Assembly (NCBI GenBank): GCA_030605475.1
Contig: JAUWIG010000011.1
Span: forward strand, 1 to 64,000
Length of the DNA: 64,000 bases
From: Planctomycetota bacterium
GTDB lineage: Bacteria > Planctomycetota > Phycisphaerae > Sedimentisphaerales > Anaerobacaceae
Reading direction: 5' to 3'
The stretch's first letter is position 1; every line of letters starts with the position of its first letter. A program made the translations under genes and the position numbers. This document shows positions 28,886 through 36,557 of the stretch, one piece after another. The notes beneath the pieces were generated by a model. The model was not told where the DNA came from. It did not search any database and saw only the letters and a list, made by a program, of their open reading frames with translations.

Positions 28886-30055
28886 TCATGAGAGAGTGTT
28901 ATAAAGAGAAATCATCTGTTTGGCAACTCGGGTGATGGAAATTTTTTCTTTGAGATTATCCGCAACAATCGCTTCCGATGCCTTCTGGATGTTATCAGTA
29001 TCTGTGAAATAGCTGATAGCTTCGGCCAGTGCAGGGATATTTTCCGGCGTATCGATTACTTTGCCGTGCCGATTGTTAACAAATAAATCAGTTGCGCCGT
29101 TAAATTTCGTTGTTATCACCGGCTTATCAGCTGCTATCGCTTCGAGAATGTATCTACTGGATGGGTCATAGAAAGTAGGCAGGATGGCGACATCGATTAT
29201 TGACAGGGCGTTTTGGATGCGGCGAATAGGCCCAAGGAAAACTATTTTCTCGTGCACATTAAATTTTCTCGCAATGCGGCGGTACTTGTATGGCCTGCCG
29301 TGGCCGGCGACTATTAAATAGCTCGGCCGAGCCGTATGATTTTTTGTAGCCAGCTGCATTGCTTTTATCAAACAGGCCAGTCCTTTTAGTCTGAAGTTGT
29401 TCGCCACGAATAAGAAAAAGACCGGATTGTCCGCTTCTTTAAGGCCCAGTTGAGCCAGTATTTGCGTCCGGAGCTTGTCAGCCTCGGATGTGTCGATTCG
29501 TTTATGTATTCTTACGCCGTTAGGTACAACCGTTAATCGCTGCACACCGGCGCCATAGTGTTGTTTGAACTGCTCAGCGACATACTCCGAAAGCGCGACG
29601 ATTACCGGCCCACCCGGATTGCTGCACAGCTTTCTCTCCGCCCGCAAAAGAATCGTCCTGCGGAGATTGGCAAAAGCCGTTATTCTTTTATAAGATTCAA
29701 GAAGCTTGTTCTGGTAACTGGCGGCATTACGCAAAATGGACTCGGCGAAACTGCCTCCTCGCGGCTGATAGACGTCGGCAAAGACAAAAGGTAAAACGCT
29801 GTGGATTATGTCATAGCGGTTTTCCGCCAGATGTTTTTTCAACGCCTTTGCGAAGGTAAAGTAACAGGTGCGCCTGCCGGGCCGTTCCTGACATAAAATA
29901 TGGATGTTTTTAGCGTTTGTTTGGCCCTTTGCAGCAAGTATGTTCACTTCAAGGCCAAGTGCCGAGATGGCGGTTGACAGCTCAAAGATTGAGCGTTCCG
30001 CTCCCCCCAGAGCGATATTTGCCCGCTCTATTATAATTGCGATTTTTTTCTTCAT
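28886..30055 (-). CDS. GT4-family glycosyltransferase, probable LPS core (WaaG-like)
   Basis: 389 residues in a two-Rossmann GT-B fold. The N-terminal domain begins KKKIAIIIERANIALGGAERSIFEL, with GGAER the usual acceptor-side loop. IHSVLPFVFADVYQPRGGSF resembles the WaaG-type LPS core glucosyltransferases. The C-terminal donor domain has VVPNGVRI, FLFVANNFRLKGLACLIKA, IVAGHGR, and the donor Glu region LPTFYDPSSRYILEAIAADKPVITT (E-x7-E pattern partly kept). It should add a sugar to the LPS core at the cytoplasmic face. The neighbours (heptose genes and lpxK) support that role; the sugar is not determined. It starts 23 bases after the GT9-kinase gene. Confidence 0.82.
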   Translation of the reverse strand: MKKKIAIIIERANIALGGAERSIFELSTAISALGLEVNILAAKGQTNAKNIHILCQERPGRRTCYFTFAKALKKHLAENRYDIIHSVLPFVFADVYQPRGGSFAESILRNAASYQNKLLESYKRITAFANLRRTILLRAERKLCSNPGGPVIVALSEYVAEQFKQHYGAGVQRLTVVPNGVRIHKRIDTSEADKLRTQILAQLGLKEADNPVFFLFVANNFRLKGLACLIKAMQLATKNHTARPSYLIVAGHGRPYKYRRIARKFNVHEKIVFLGPIRRIQNALSIIDVAILPTFYDPSSRYILEAIAADKPVITTKFNGATDLFVNNRHGKVIDTPENIPALAEAISYFTDTDNIQKASEAIVADNLKEKISITRVAKQMISLYNTLS

Positions 30056-30078
30056 CGCGGAATTATAACCGAATCACA

Positions 30079-32019
30079 TCAGCTTGCAAAGGGAACGGGC
30101 CTGCCGTGTTTTATATCGTGCCGGGCTATCCGCTTTGCTTTATTTATTACTTTACCGATAAATACTTTGTCTTTTCTGGCCAGCTTGCCGTGGCCGGTAA
30201 GCCTGAAGTAGAAGCGCAGTCGGTCCGTTTTTGAAAAATACCTGCCCGGAGCCGAGTAATATAGTTGGGTGATATCTTTTATCCGAAATCTCCGGCGCCG
30301 GAGGATTGGCCTGAAGGTCCGCGCCAAATCTATCAGATAGAATTGACCATTAGCGCCGTAGAATATGTGTGAAAAGTAGAGGTCTCGATGGCGGTAGTTT
30401 GTCTCGTGAAATTTTTTTACAAAGGCTGCTAATTGAGCGATAAAACTTCTTCGCAGTTTCAGGTTTTCAACTGTGGCCGGGGTGGTGAAACAATCGGGCA
30501 ATTTTCGTTCGAGGGACTCAGCGTTTGGAATTTTTTCGGTGATTATGAAACTTCTTTTCTCAAAAAAGAGGCCCCATTGTTCGCCGTGAGAGACGGTCTT
30601 CGGGGTATTTATACCCGCTGCGGCCAATTTATTTGCCGGCTCGAAATCAAAAAAGGCGCAGCTTTGCCGGCTGCGGTGCATAAGCCAGTTTTTAAGCTGG
30701 ACTGAGATTGGCGGCCGGTCGTAGCGTTTCAAAAATACTGTGGTTGGTGACGGGGACGGCGGCGAATTTATTTCGAATTGCAGGCGGCTGCGATGTCTGG
30801 ACAGATTGTCTTTGGCCAGGTTCTTGGCCGCGTTAAAAGAAAAAACAGCATCGATAGAAGTTAAACCCAGTTCGCTAAGTGCTATTTTATAATCAGGGTC
30901 GATGAAAAATGATTTTGAAATTTCCACAAATTTTTGTTTGGCTCCGGGTGCTGGCTGTTTTTTGTTGTTTTCAAGTAATTTTTTCGCAGCTTTGCAGACC
31001 ATCTCTACGGTGATTGCCTGCATACACAAATGTTCTTTCTTTTCACATATTGGCTTGCAGCAGGGGGCGCAAGGGGCTTCGCCTGCTATTTGAATTTCAT
31101 TTTCGTATCCGGTATCTGTCCAGGCCGGGTCGTTTGGCCCGAACAGGCTGATAATTTTACGCCGCAGGGCTATGGCTATGTGCCGCGGACCTGTATCGTT
31201 GGTTATTACCAAATCCGCAGCGGAAAAAAGCGATTTTAATTCGCCGGCAGTTATGGGCCTATCCGCCAGGTTGATAAGCTTGTGCTTGCTTGAGTCGCAA
31301 ATTTCCTTGGCAATTCGCTTTTCGGCGGGATTGGGTGCCACGGAGACGACAACCGTTGCGTTGTAGCTGGCAATCAGCCAATCGGCTGTTGCAGCAAACC
31401 TTTCGCTGAGCCAGCACTTGCTTGGTCCGAAAGCCCCGCCAGGGACAATCACAACAACCGGCCCTTCAAAATCCGCAGCTTCCGGCAATTTGGCAGATAG
31501 TTTCATGTCTTCTTGAGGGTCGATGAGCAGTTCGAGGTTTCTGTCGGTTGTATTGCACCCAAGCCAGGAGGCAATTGCAAGATAGTAGTCAATCATGGAG
31601 ATGGGCTTGAATTTGCCGTCAGGCAGTTTTGGCGGATAGAGTTTGTCGGTGAGCAGAAGCCCGCGTCCCTCGCGGGCATAGCCAATCCGCGACGGTATCC
31701 CTGCTAAGAAGGCCGCCAGGGCCGAAGCAAAAGAATTCTTGAAAAGGATTGCATGTGTGAATTTATGTTTTTTGAGTTTTTTCGCAATCGCCAACGGGTT
31801 ACTGATTTGTTGCTCCAGCCATATATCGTTGAATCTGCTGGGTGACAAGACCTCGCGGACAGTCGGCTTGGCGAGAAATGAAATACGGGAGGATTTGAAA
31901 CGTTGGCGTATGGCCCGCAAGGCCGGGGTGCAAAGAACAGCATCACCCATAGGAGAGGGAAGCCAGACTAAAATCTCGTATTTCGTGTCCCGCATCTCGT
32001 TGTTCGTGGTTTGATTCAC
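30079..32019 (-). CDS. GT9 heptosyltransferase fused to a WaaP-like LPS kinase
   Basis: 646 residues. The N-terminal half (~15-345) is a heptosyltransferase: ILVWLPSPMGDAVLCTPALRAIR, VVIVPGGAFGPSKCWLSERFA, VITNDTGPRHIAIAL and SLFGPNDPAWT match WaaF. The C-terminal half (~370-640) is a small kinase of the WaaP/RfaP/InaA type: VFLKRYDRP, a Glu in the helix, YRHRDLYFSHIF (catalytic HRDLY), and FYLIDLARTF (DLAR in place of DFG-like). It should add ADP-heptose to the inner core and phosphorylate a core sugar. Its first codons (GTG at 32019 or ATG at 31995) fall inside a dispersed repeat of ACGAA..CGAGA..GGGACACGAAATACGAG type, so the native start seems to have been replaced. Normally the two activities are separate genes. 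Confidence 0.85.
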   Translation of the reverse strand: MNQTTNNEMRDTKYEILVWLPSPMGDAVLCTPALRAIRQRFKSSRISFLAKPTVREVLSPSRFNDIWLEQQISNPLAIAKKLKKHKFTHAILFKNSFASALAAFLAGIPSRIGYAREGRGLLLTDKLYPPKLPDGKFKPISMIDYYLAIASWLGCNTTDRNLELLIDPQEDMKLSAKLPEAADFEGPVVVIVPGGAFGPSKCWLSERFAATADWLIASYNATVVVSVAPNPAEKRIAKEICDSSKHKLINLADRPITAGELKSLFSAADLVITNDTGPRHIAIALRRKIISLFGPNDPAWTDTGYENEIQIAGEAPCAPCCKPICEKKEHLCMQAITVEMVCKAAKKLLENNKKQPAPGAKQKFVEISKSFFIDPDYKIALSELGLTSIDAVFSFNAAKNLAKDNLSRHRSRLQFEINSPPSPSPTTVFLKRYDRPPISVQLKNWLMHRSRQSCAFFDFEPANKLAAAGINTPKTVSHGEQWGLFFEKRSFIITEKIPNAESLERKLPDCFTTPATVENLKLRRSFIAQLAAFVKKFHETNYRHRDLYFSHIFYGANGQFYLIDLARTFRPILRRRRFRIKDITQLYYSAPGRYFSKTDRLRFYFRLTGHGKLARKDKVFIGKVINKAKRIARHDIKHGRPVPFAS

Positions 32020-32025
32020 GATTCG

Positions 32026-32982
32026 CTATTTTCGGCCCTGCATTATGTAGAAGGTCAGTGCCATCATCTGGCCAAGGATAGCAAACCCAAGCGAAATCAG
32101 AACCGCGTTGTCCTGCCTGGTCGGACTCATCAGGAACCATATACTTATCAACAGGCAGAACAGCACGATAATTTGCACAACGCCGGCCATCAGTCTCATT
32201 ATGGAAAATTCACCGAACATATCGGCCCGTTGTATTTTTTTTAGTTGTTCGAGAATAGCGCTGAGAAGCCATTCCAATTTCTCACCGGAAATTTCTTGTT
32301 CCGGGGAGCTTGTTGCCGGTTCTGTAGGTTCTGGCTGGTATGGTTGTTCTGCGGTTTTAGATTCCGGTTGTGGTTTGGGCGTTGTGACCGGCTGGGCCTT
32401 GGTCGGGTGTTTGCCGGATGAACGGTGATGTTTTTTTATGATATTTACCGCCTCTTTCATATTTACAGCCTTAAAATCAGGATTTGGCTCGCCCCATTCG
32501 GGTTTTTTGCCGTGCGAAGGACAGTCTATCCGTATAGTTTTGCAGCCGGCCTGCAAGCCGGCCTTAATGTCACGGCCGCTGTCGCCAATCGTCCAGGACC
32601 GGCCGAGGTCGATATCCATCTCATCGGCGGCGGCCAGCAGCATTCCGGGACTTGGCTTTCTCCAGTCACTTTCTTTGCGGTATTTTGGGACGGCTCCATC
32701 AGGATGATAGGGACAGTAGTAAATCCCGTCTAAACGTACTCCGTCTTCAGCCAGCAGTTGTTTTAATCGATTATGAATTTCATCGAGAACTTTCTCGGTA
32801 ACAATTCCGCGTGCAACGCCCGATTGATTGGAGACGACAATCAGCTTGTATCCCATAGCGGTAAATTCGTTAAGTGCTTCAGCCACTCCGTCCAGCAGCT
32901 TTACCTGGTCGGGGTGATTGATAAAACCGGGGTCTTCAACCAAAGTGCCGTCACGGTCAAAGAATATTGCTTTATCAGACAT
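32026..32982 (-). CDS. gmhB: GmhB-type heptose bisphosphate phosphatase with membrane C-terminus
   Basis: The N-terminal ~190 residues are the HAD phosphatase that takes phosphate 7 from heptose-1,7-bisphosphate. Marks are FFDRDGTLVEDPGF (Asp9, Asp11), VVSNQSGVARG, WRKPSPGML and TIGDSGRDIKAGLQAGC. The zinc loop is altered. CPYHPDG replaces the common CPHHPxG, and the later Cys-x-Cys is lost (KESDWRKP), so zinc is probably not bound. A Pro/Gln-rich linker (~195-232) then leads to a helix and two membrane segments (~270-290, 297-315), a tail that GmhB does not normally have. It probably ties the enzyme to the membrane next to the transferase, whose gene starts seven bases downstream. Phosphatase function is sure, tail role inferred. 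Confidence 0.85.
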   Translation of the reverse strand: MSDKAIFFDRDGTLVEDPGFINHPDQVKLLDGVAEALNEFTAMGYKLIVVSNQSGVARGIVTEKVLDEIHNRLKQLLAEDGVRLDGIYYCPYHPDGAVPKYRKESDWRKPSPGMLLAAADEMDIDLGRSWTIGDSGRDIKAGLQAGCKTIRIDCPSHGKKPEWGEPNPDFKAVNMKEAVNIIKKHHRSSGKHPTKAQPVTTPKPQPESKTAEQPYQPEPTEPATSSPEQEISGEKLEWLLSAILEQLKKIQRADMFGEFSIMRLMAGVVQIIVLFCLLISIWFLMSPTRQDNAVLISLGFAILGQMMALTFYIMQGRK

Positions 32983-33009
32983 AAGCTTCCAAACTTATTT
33001 TTGATTCAA

Positions 33010-33600
33010 TTATTCACAAAAGCTCTTTTCTACAAGGTCACAGATTATATGGTAAGCAAACTGGTGAATCTCCTGGCTGCGTGCCGTTGAACTCTCTGCA
33101 CAAAAACAAATATCAGCTATCTGTTCGAGTTTGCTGTTATCGGCGCCTGTGAAGGCCAGTACGCAGGCGCCTTTTTTCTTCGCTAATTCGGCGGCTGCGA
33201 CAACATTTGCCGATGAGCCGCTGGTCGAAATAGCCCATAAGATGTCACCTTCTCTAACCAGTGCTTCAACCTGCCTGGCAAATACGTTCTCATAGCCGTA
33301 ATCATTGGCAATAGATGTTATCACGGATGTATCGGTTGTCAATGCGACCGCGGCTAATCCCTTGCGTTGTCGCTCGAATCTGCCGACAAGCTCACCGGCT
33401 ATGTGCTGAGCATCTGCCGCCGAGCCCCCGTTGCCGCAGATGTAAACTGTGCCGTTTTGTTTTAGTGCTCTTGTTATTGCCTCAGCAGCGGCAGCGACCG
33501 TTTCAATGCCGCTTGTCTCAAATTCGATAATTTTGTTCTTGTGTGTTTCTATCGCTTTTGTAATCTGTTTCTTTAACTCGTCGTTCATCCCGTTAGACAT
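33010..33600 (-). CDS. gmhA: Phosphoheptose isomerase GmhA
   Basis: Converts sedoheptulose-7-phosphate to D-glycero-D-manno-heptose-7-phosphate, the first step to ADP-heptose. A single SIS domain has VYICGNGGSAADAQHIAGEL (His and substrate Ser), LTTDTSVITSIANDYGYENVFARQ, STSGSSANVV and the C-terminal STARSQEIHQFAYHIICD with the catalytic Glu/His. 196 residues, normal. A GAGGG site lies seven bases before the ATG at 33600. It sits in the same direction between hldE and gmhB, giving three successive pathway enzymes. Confidence 0.95.
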   Translation of the reverse strand: MSNGMNDELKKQITKAIETHKNKIIEFETSGIETVAAAAEAITRALKQNGTVYICGNGGSAADAQHIAGELVGRFERQRKGLAAVALTTDTSVITSIANDYGYENVFARQVEALVREGDILWAISTSGSSANVVAAAELAKKKGACVLAFTGADNSKLEQIADICFCAESSTARSQEIHQFAYHIICDLVEKSFCE

Positions 33601-33681
33601 TTTTATTCCCTCACCCCATTGGAAATTCGCTGCTTTTGCACCATATTATTATAAATTTCCTTGGATACCCGTCGTAAAATT

Positions 33682-33714
33682 TCTAACGGGGCTTACACGT
33701 TTTTTCCCGTTAGA
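33682..33714. other. Perfect 9-bp inverted repeat between hldE and gmhA
   Basis: TCTAACGGG (33682-33690) and its complement CCCGTTAGA (33706-33714) frame a 15-base spacer that contains six T. The same 9-mer core appears again as ATGTCTAACGGG at the very start of gmhA, and as TTTAACGGG at about 33741-33749. It could be an mRNA hairpin or processing site in the 150-base gap, or a short repeat family. Confidence 0.55.
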
Positions 33715-33752
33715 GACACCTGTTTTCTTATACTTGGAATGTTTAACGGGAT

Positions 33753-35267
33753 TCATCGGGGTTTTCTTTCTGATGACTTCTTTTTGATTGTCGCGGTTAA
33801 TGACTTTACTTTTTCAATTATTGTCGTTGAGCTTTTGCCTTCGACAAGCGGCGCAAAAACAACTCTGCCGCCATAAGATTCAACAAATTCCCTGCCTATG
33901 ACTCCTTTCTGCGCCCAATCCTGCCCTTTTACTAATATGTCAGGCTTTACTTTTTTGATTAGGCCGAGCGGGTCGGGCTCGTCGAAGACCGTAATGTAAT
34001 CGACCGTTTCCAATGCAGCAAGCACGGCAGCCCTGTCGTACTGGTTGTTAATCGGTCGGCCGAGCCCCTTGATAGTTTTTACCGAGCTGTCACTGTTTAG
34101 TCCGACAACAACTATGTCACCCTGCGACTTACAGAATTTCAAAAACTCGATATGGCCTCTGTGTACTACGTCAAAACAGCCATTGGTAAAGACTATAGTC
34201 CCTTTTTGTCTGCGATGCCAAGCCACTTCCTCGACCAGAGAATCAATCGGGCGCACCTTGCCGGTTTTGCCCCGATTCTGGCTGATGATTTCATTGATAA
34301 TTTCTTCAATAGTCACGGTTTTGTTGCCGAATTTTTCCACTTCGATTCCGCCGGTTATATTGGCCAGCTCTGCGGCCGTTTTATAATCGCAGCCAGCCGC
34401 CAGAGTTATCGCAAGCGTCGCCAAAACTATATCGCCGGCTCCGGTAACGTCATAAACGCTGCGAGGCCTGGTGGGTATGATTTCACTGGTCCGTTCCGTT
34501 TTAAGATATGCGCCTTCCTTATCAAGCGTGATTACTACGGCTTCCAGCTTTAATTTTTCGGCGAGTTCTTTTGCTGCCTTAGCGCTGTCTTCTTCGGTTT
34601 TTATCTCGAAGCCAACCGCCTCCGAAGTCTCCTGTCGATTAGGCGTGATGAGCGTGGCGCCGCTGTATTTTGAGTAGTCACTGATAAGTGAAGGGTCAAC
34701 AAGAACCCTTTTATTCGCCTGCGTTGCTAACTCTATCATTTGCCTGCATATCGATGGATTTAGCAAACCCTTATCATAATCCTGCAGGCAAATGATGTCG
34801 TCCTGTCCCAGTTTATCTTTGTAGGTTTGCAGAATATTTTCATATTGTTCGTCAGATAACGGCTCTGTGGATTCTTCATCCATTCTGAACAGTTGCTGCT
34901 GATGGCGGTGCTGTGCTAAGCCGATGAGCCGTTGTTTGCTGATAGTAGGGCGGTCGGTTACCGTAAGCAGGCCGGTAATATCGGCACCAGTTTCCGTCAG
35001 CATTTTTTTGAGGATTTCTCCGTTCCGGTCTTCTCCGATAACCCCTACACAGACAGGCACCGCGCCTAAAGCGGCAAGATTTTTAGCCACAGACGCTGCT
35101 CCGCCGCAACTGTACTCGGTTTTGGTAACTTTCAGTACAGGCACGGGCGCCTCCGGGCTTATTCTTAATGCGTCGCCGTAGATATAAACGTCGAGCATAA
35201 AATCGCCTACGACCAGAATTTTCGGCGAGCCCAGATTTGTTACCGTTTTTAGCAGCTTCTCGTGCAT
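33753..35267 (-). CDS. hldE: Bifunctional heptose-7-phosphate kinase/heptose-1-phosphate adenylyltransferase
   Basis: The N-terminal ribokinase-type domain (~1-325) adds phosphate 1 to heptose-7-phosphate. Marks are ILVVGDFMLDVYIYGDALRISPEAPVPVLKV, YSCGGAASVAKNLAALGA and VTGAGDIVLATLAITLA with the catalytic Asp. The C-terminal nucleotidyltransferase domain (~355-490) shows VFTNGCFDVVHRGHIEFL (HxGH), GLNSDSSVK, GRPINNQYDRAAVLAAL and KGQDWAQ, and makes ADP-heptose. 504 residues, a bit longer than E. coli HldE (477). It precedes gmhA and gmhB in the transcript. With these it gives the complete route except for the final epimerase HldD, which is not in the window. Confidence 0.95.
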   Translation of the reverse strand: MHEKLLKTVTNLGSPKILVVGDFMLDVYIYGDALRISPEAPVPVLKVTKTEYSCGGAASVAKNLAALGAVPVCVGVIGEDRNGEILKKMLTETGADITGLLTVTDRPTISKQRLIGLAQHRHQQQLFRMDEESTEPLSDEQYENILQTYKDKLGQDDIICLQDYDKGLLNPSICRQMIELATQANKRVLVDPSLISDYSKYSGATLITPNRQETSEAVGFEIKTEEDSAKAAKELAEKLKLEAVVITLDKEGAYLKTERTSEIIPTRPRSVYDVTGAGDIVLATLAITLAAGCDYKTAAELANITGGIEVEKFGNKTVTIEEIINEIISQNRGKTGKVRPIDSLVEEVAWHRRQKGTIVFTNGCFDVVHRGHIEFLKFCKSQGDIVVVGLNSDSSVKTIKGLGRPINNQYDRAAVLAALETVDYITVFDEPDPLGLIKKVKPDILVKGQDWAQKGVIGREFVESYGGRVVFAPLVEGKSSTTIIEKVKSLTATIKKKSSERKPR

Positions 35268-35290
35268 CTGTATTTTCTGTTTATTATTGA

Positions 35291-36508
35291 CTATTGTTTC
35301 TTGTAAGAGGGGATTTTACCCGCTAATGCACTTTCAATCAACCGTTTTAATTTGTCCTCCCCAGCTAAGAATTTCAGCTCAATCGCCAGGTAAGCGAGCG
35401 GTATGTCTCTTTCAGCTAAACCGGACAGGGCGATTTTGGTCCAGTCTTTCTGCGTTGTCAGTATCAGAACCGCGTTTAAGTGTCCGGCCCGTTCGTAAAT
35501 ATCAGAAATGTCGTTGTTCGTGTATTGATGATGGTCATCGTAAATTTTCGAGCCGACCAGCTTGGCACCGAGGCCTTTGACGGTATTTAAAAAGGCGTCC
35601 GGATTGCCAATTCCGCAAAAAGCAAATATCTTTTTGCCTTTCAGCTCGTCAATGCTGTCATTCCTGCGCAAGCAGGAATCCACCGTTTCGCCGCTTTCCT
35701 GGATTCCCGCCTTCGCGGGAATGACAAAAGGCTCCATATATTTTACACAAATAGGGGAATGCATCGACCTTGCAATGAGCATATCGGGATTGACCTGTTG
35801 CAGTTTCTCTTCAAGCTGGGCCAGTTGGGCACCGGTGATTTGGTCGCACCTGGTAATAACAACGGCATCAGCTCGCTTCAGGGATATGAGAGGTTCTCGC
35901 AACAGCCCGGCAGGCAATACCTTCCCATAGCCGAAAGGTCGTGTGCCGTCAATTGTCACGATGTCGGCGTCCCTTGCCAATCGGCGATGCTGAAATCCAT
36001 CGTCCATAATCAGTACCTTTGCACCAAACTTGTCAACAGCTTCAGTAGCTCCTGCAACACGGTCCGGATTAACAATCACTTCTGTCCCCCGGCAACTGTC
36101 AGCCAAAATTGCCGGCTCATCTATTTCCGTATTGCGTATTGCGTATTGCGTATTGCGTCTGTTTCTCGCGCGACGCGCCACGCACGACGCACGACGAGTC
36201 TTATAGCCGCGGGTAAGTATGGCACATCTATAGTTTTTAGTTTTAAGTTTTAAGTTTTTAGTTATTTGATTGCACAGCCAGATTACCAGTGGGGTTTTAC
36301 CTGTCCCGCCGGTTGTTATGTTGCCGATGCTTATAACCGGTGCATTTGCATGATATGTTTTCAACCATCCTTTGGAGTATAAAAGATTGCGCAGCCGCAT
36401 AGCTGTTGAGTAAACCATCGCAGCAATTCCCAGAAGGAAGCGCAAAATAACCGCACCCAGACCACAGCTTTGACCTGAAATCAATCTGCGATACCCATTT
36501 TGATTCAA
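35291..36508 (-). CDS. lpxK: Tetraacyldisaccharide 4'-kinase LpxK with repeat-derived insertions
   Basis: LpxK phosphorylates the 4' position of the lipid A disaccharide at the inner membrane. An N-terminal membrane-associated helix (~15-45) precedes the Walker A segment VISIGNITTGGTGKTPLVIWL. LIMDDGFQHRRLARDADIVTID (catalytic Asp region), GKVLPAGLLREPL, IFAFCGIGNPDAF and LTTQKDWTKI follow. At 405 residues it is about 60 longer than usual. The excess is three stretches absent from the family: KNLKLKTKNY (~84-93), a basic segment ending RNTQYAIRNTE (~105-128), and VIPAKAGIQ...CLRRNDS (~261-285). Each is the translation of a dispersed intergenic repeat class. The frame stays open and the motifs are intact, so the enzyme probably works. 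It is the first envelope gene of the cluster, 23 bases before hldE. Confidence 0.92.
   Translation of the reverse strand: MNQNGYRRLISGQSCGLGAVILRFLLGIAAMVYSTAMRLRNLLYSKGWLKTYHANAPVISIGNITTGGTGKTPLVIWLCNQITKNLKLKTKNYRCAILTRGYKTRRASCVARRARNRRNTQYAIRNTEIDEPAILADSCRGTEVIVNPDRVAGATEAVDKFGAKVLIMDDGFQHRRLARDADIVTIDGTRPFGYGKVLPAGLLREPLISLKRADAVVITRCDQITGAQLAQLEEKLQQVNPDMLIARSMHSPICVKYMEPFVIPAKAGIQESGETVDSCLRRNDSIDELKGKKIFAFCGIGNPDAFLNTVKGLGAKLVGSKIYDDHHQYTNNDISDIYERAGHLNAVLILTTQKDWTKIALSGLAERDIPLAYLAIELKFLAGEDKLKRLIESALAGKIPSYKKQ
35654..35728. repeat. Dispersed palindromic repeat inserted inside lpxK
   Basis: The + strand reads GTCATTCCTGCGCAAGCAGG at the left end and GATTCCCGCCTTCGCGGGAA near the right end, two GC-rich hairpins facing each other. 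The translated form VIPAKAGIQ..LRRNDS is a widely seen product of such repeats in bacterial genomes. It lies in frame, about 75 bases. Confidence 0.85.
36125..36196. repeat. Second repeat-derived insertion inside lpxK
   Basis: It consists of three GCGTATT-type heptamers (CGTATTGCGTATTGCGTATT) followed by a GCGCGACGCGCCACGCACGACG stretch. It stays in the lpxK frame. Similar CGCATCGCG/CGCGCGACGC sequence is seen at about 62020-62045. Confidence 0.75.
36230..36264. repeat. Third repeat-derived insertion inside lpxK
   Basis: A run of TTTTTAGTTTTAAGTTTTAAG type, the same simple repeat found between genes at about 1400-1430. It encodes KNLKLKTKNY on the minus strand, directly after the Walker A helix. 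Confidence 0.7.
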
Positions 36509-36557
36509 TTATAAGGCCCTTTTTAGTATTTAGTCGTTGATTGCTAAATACTATTCA

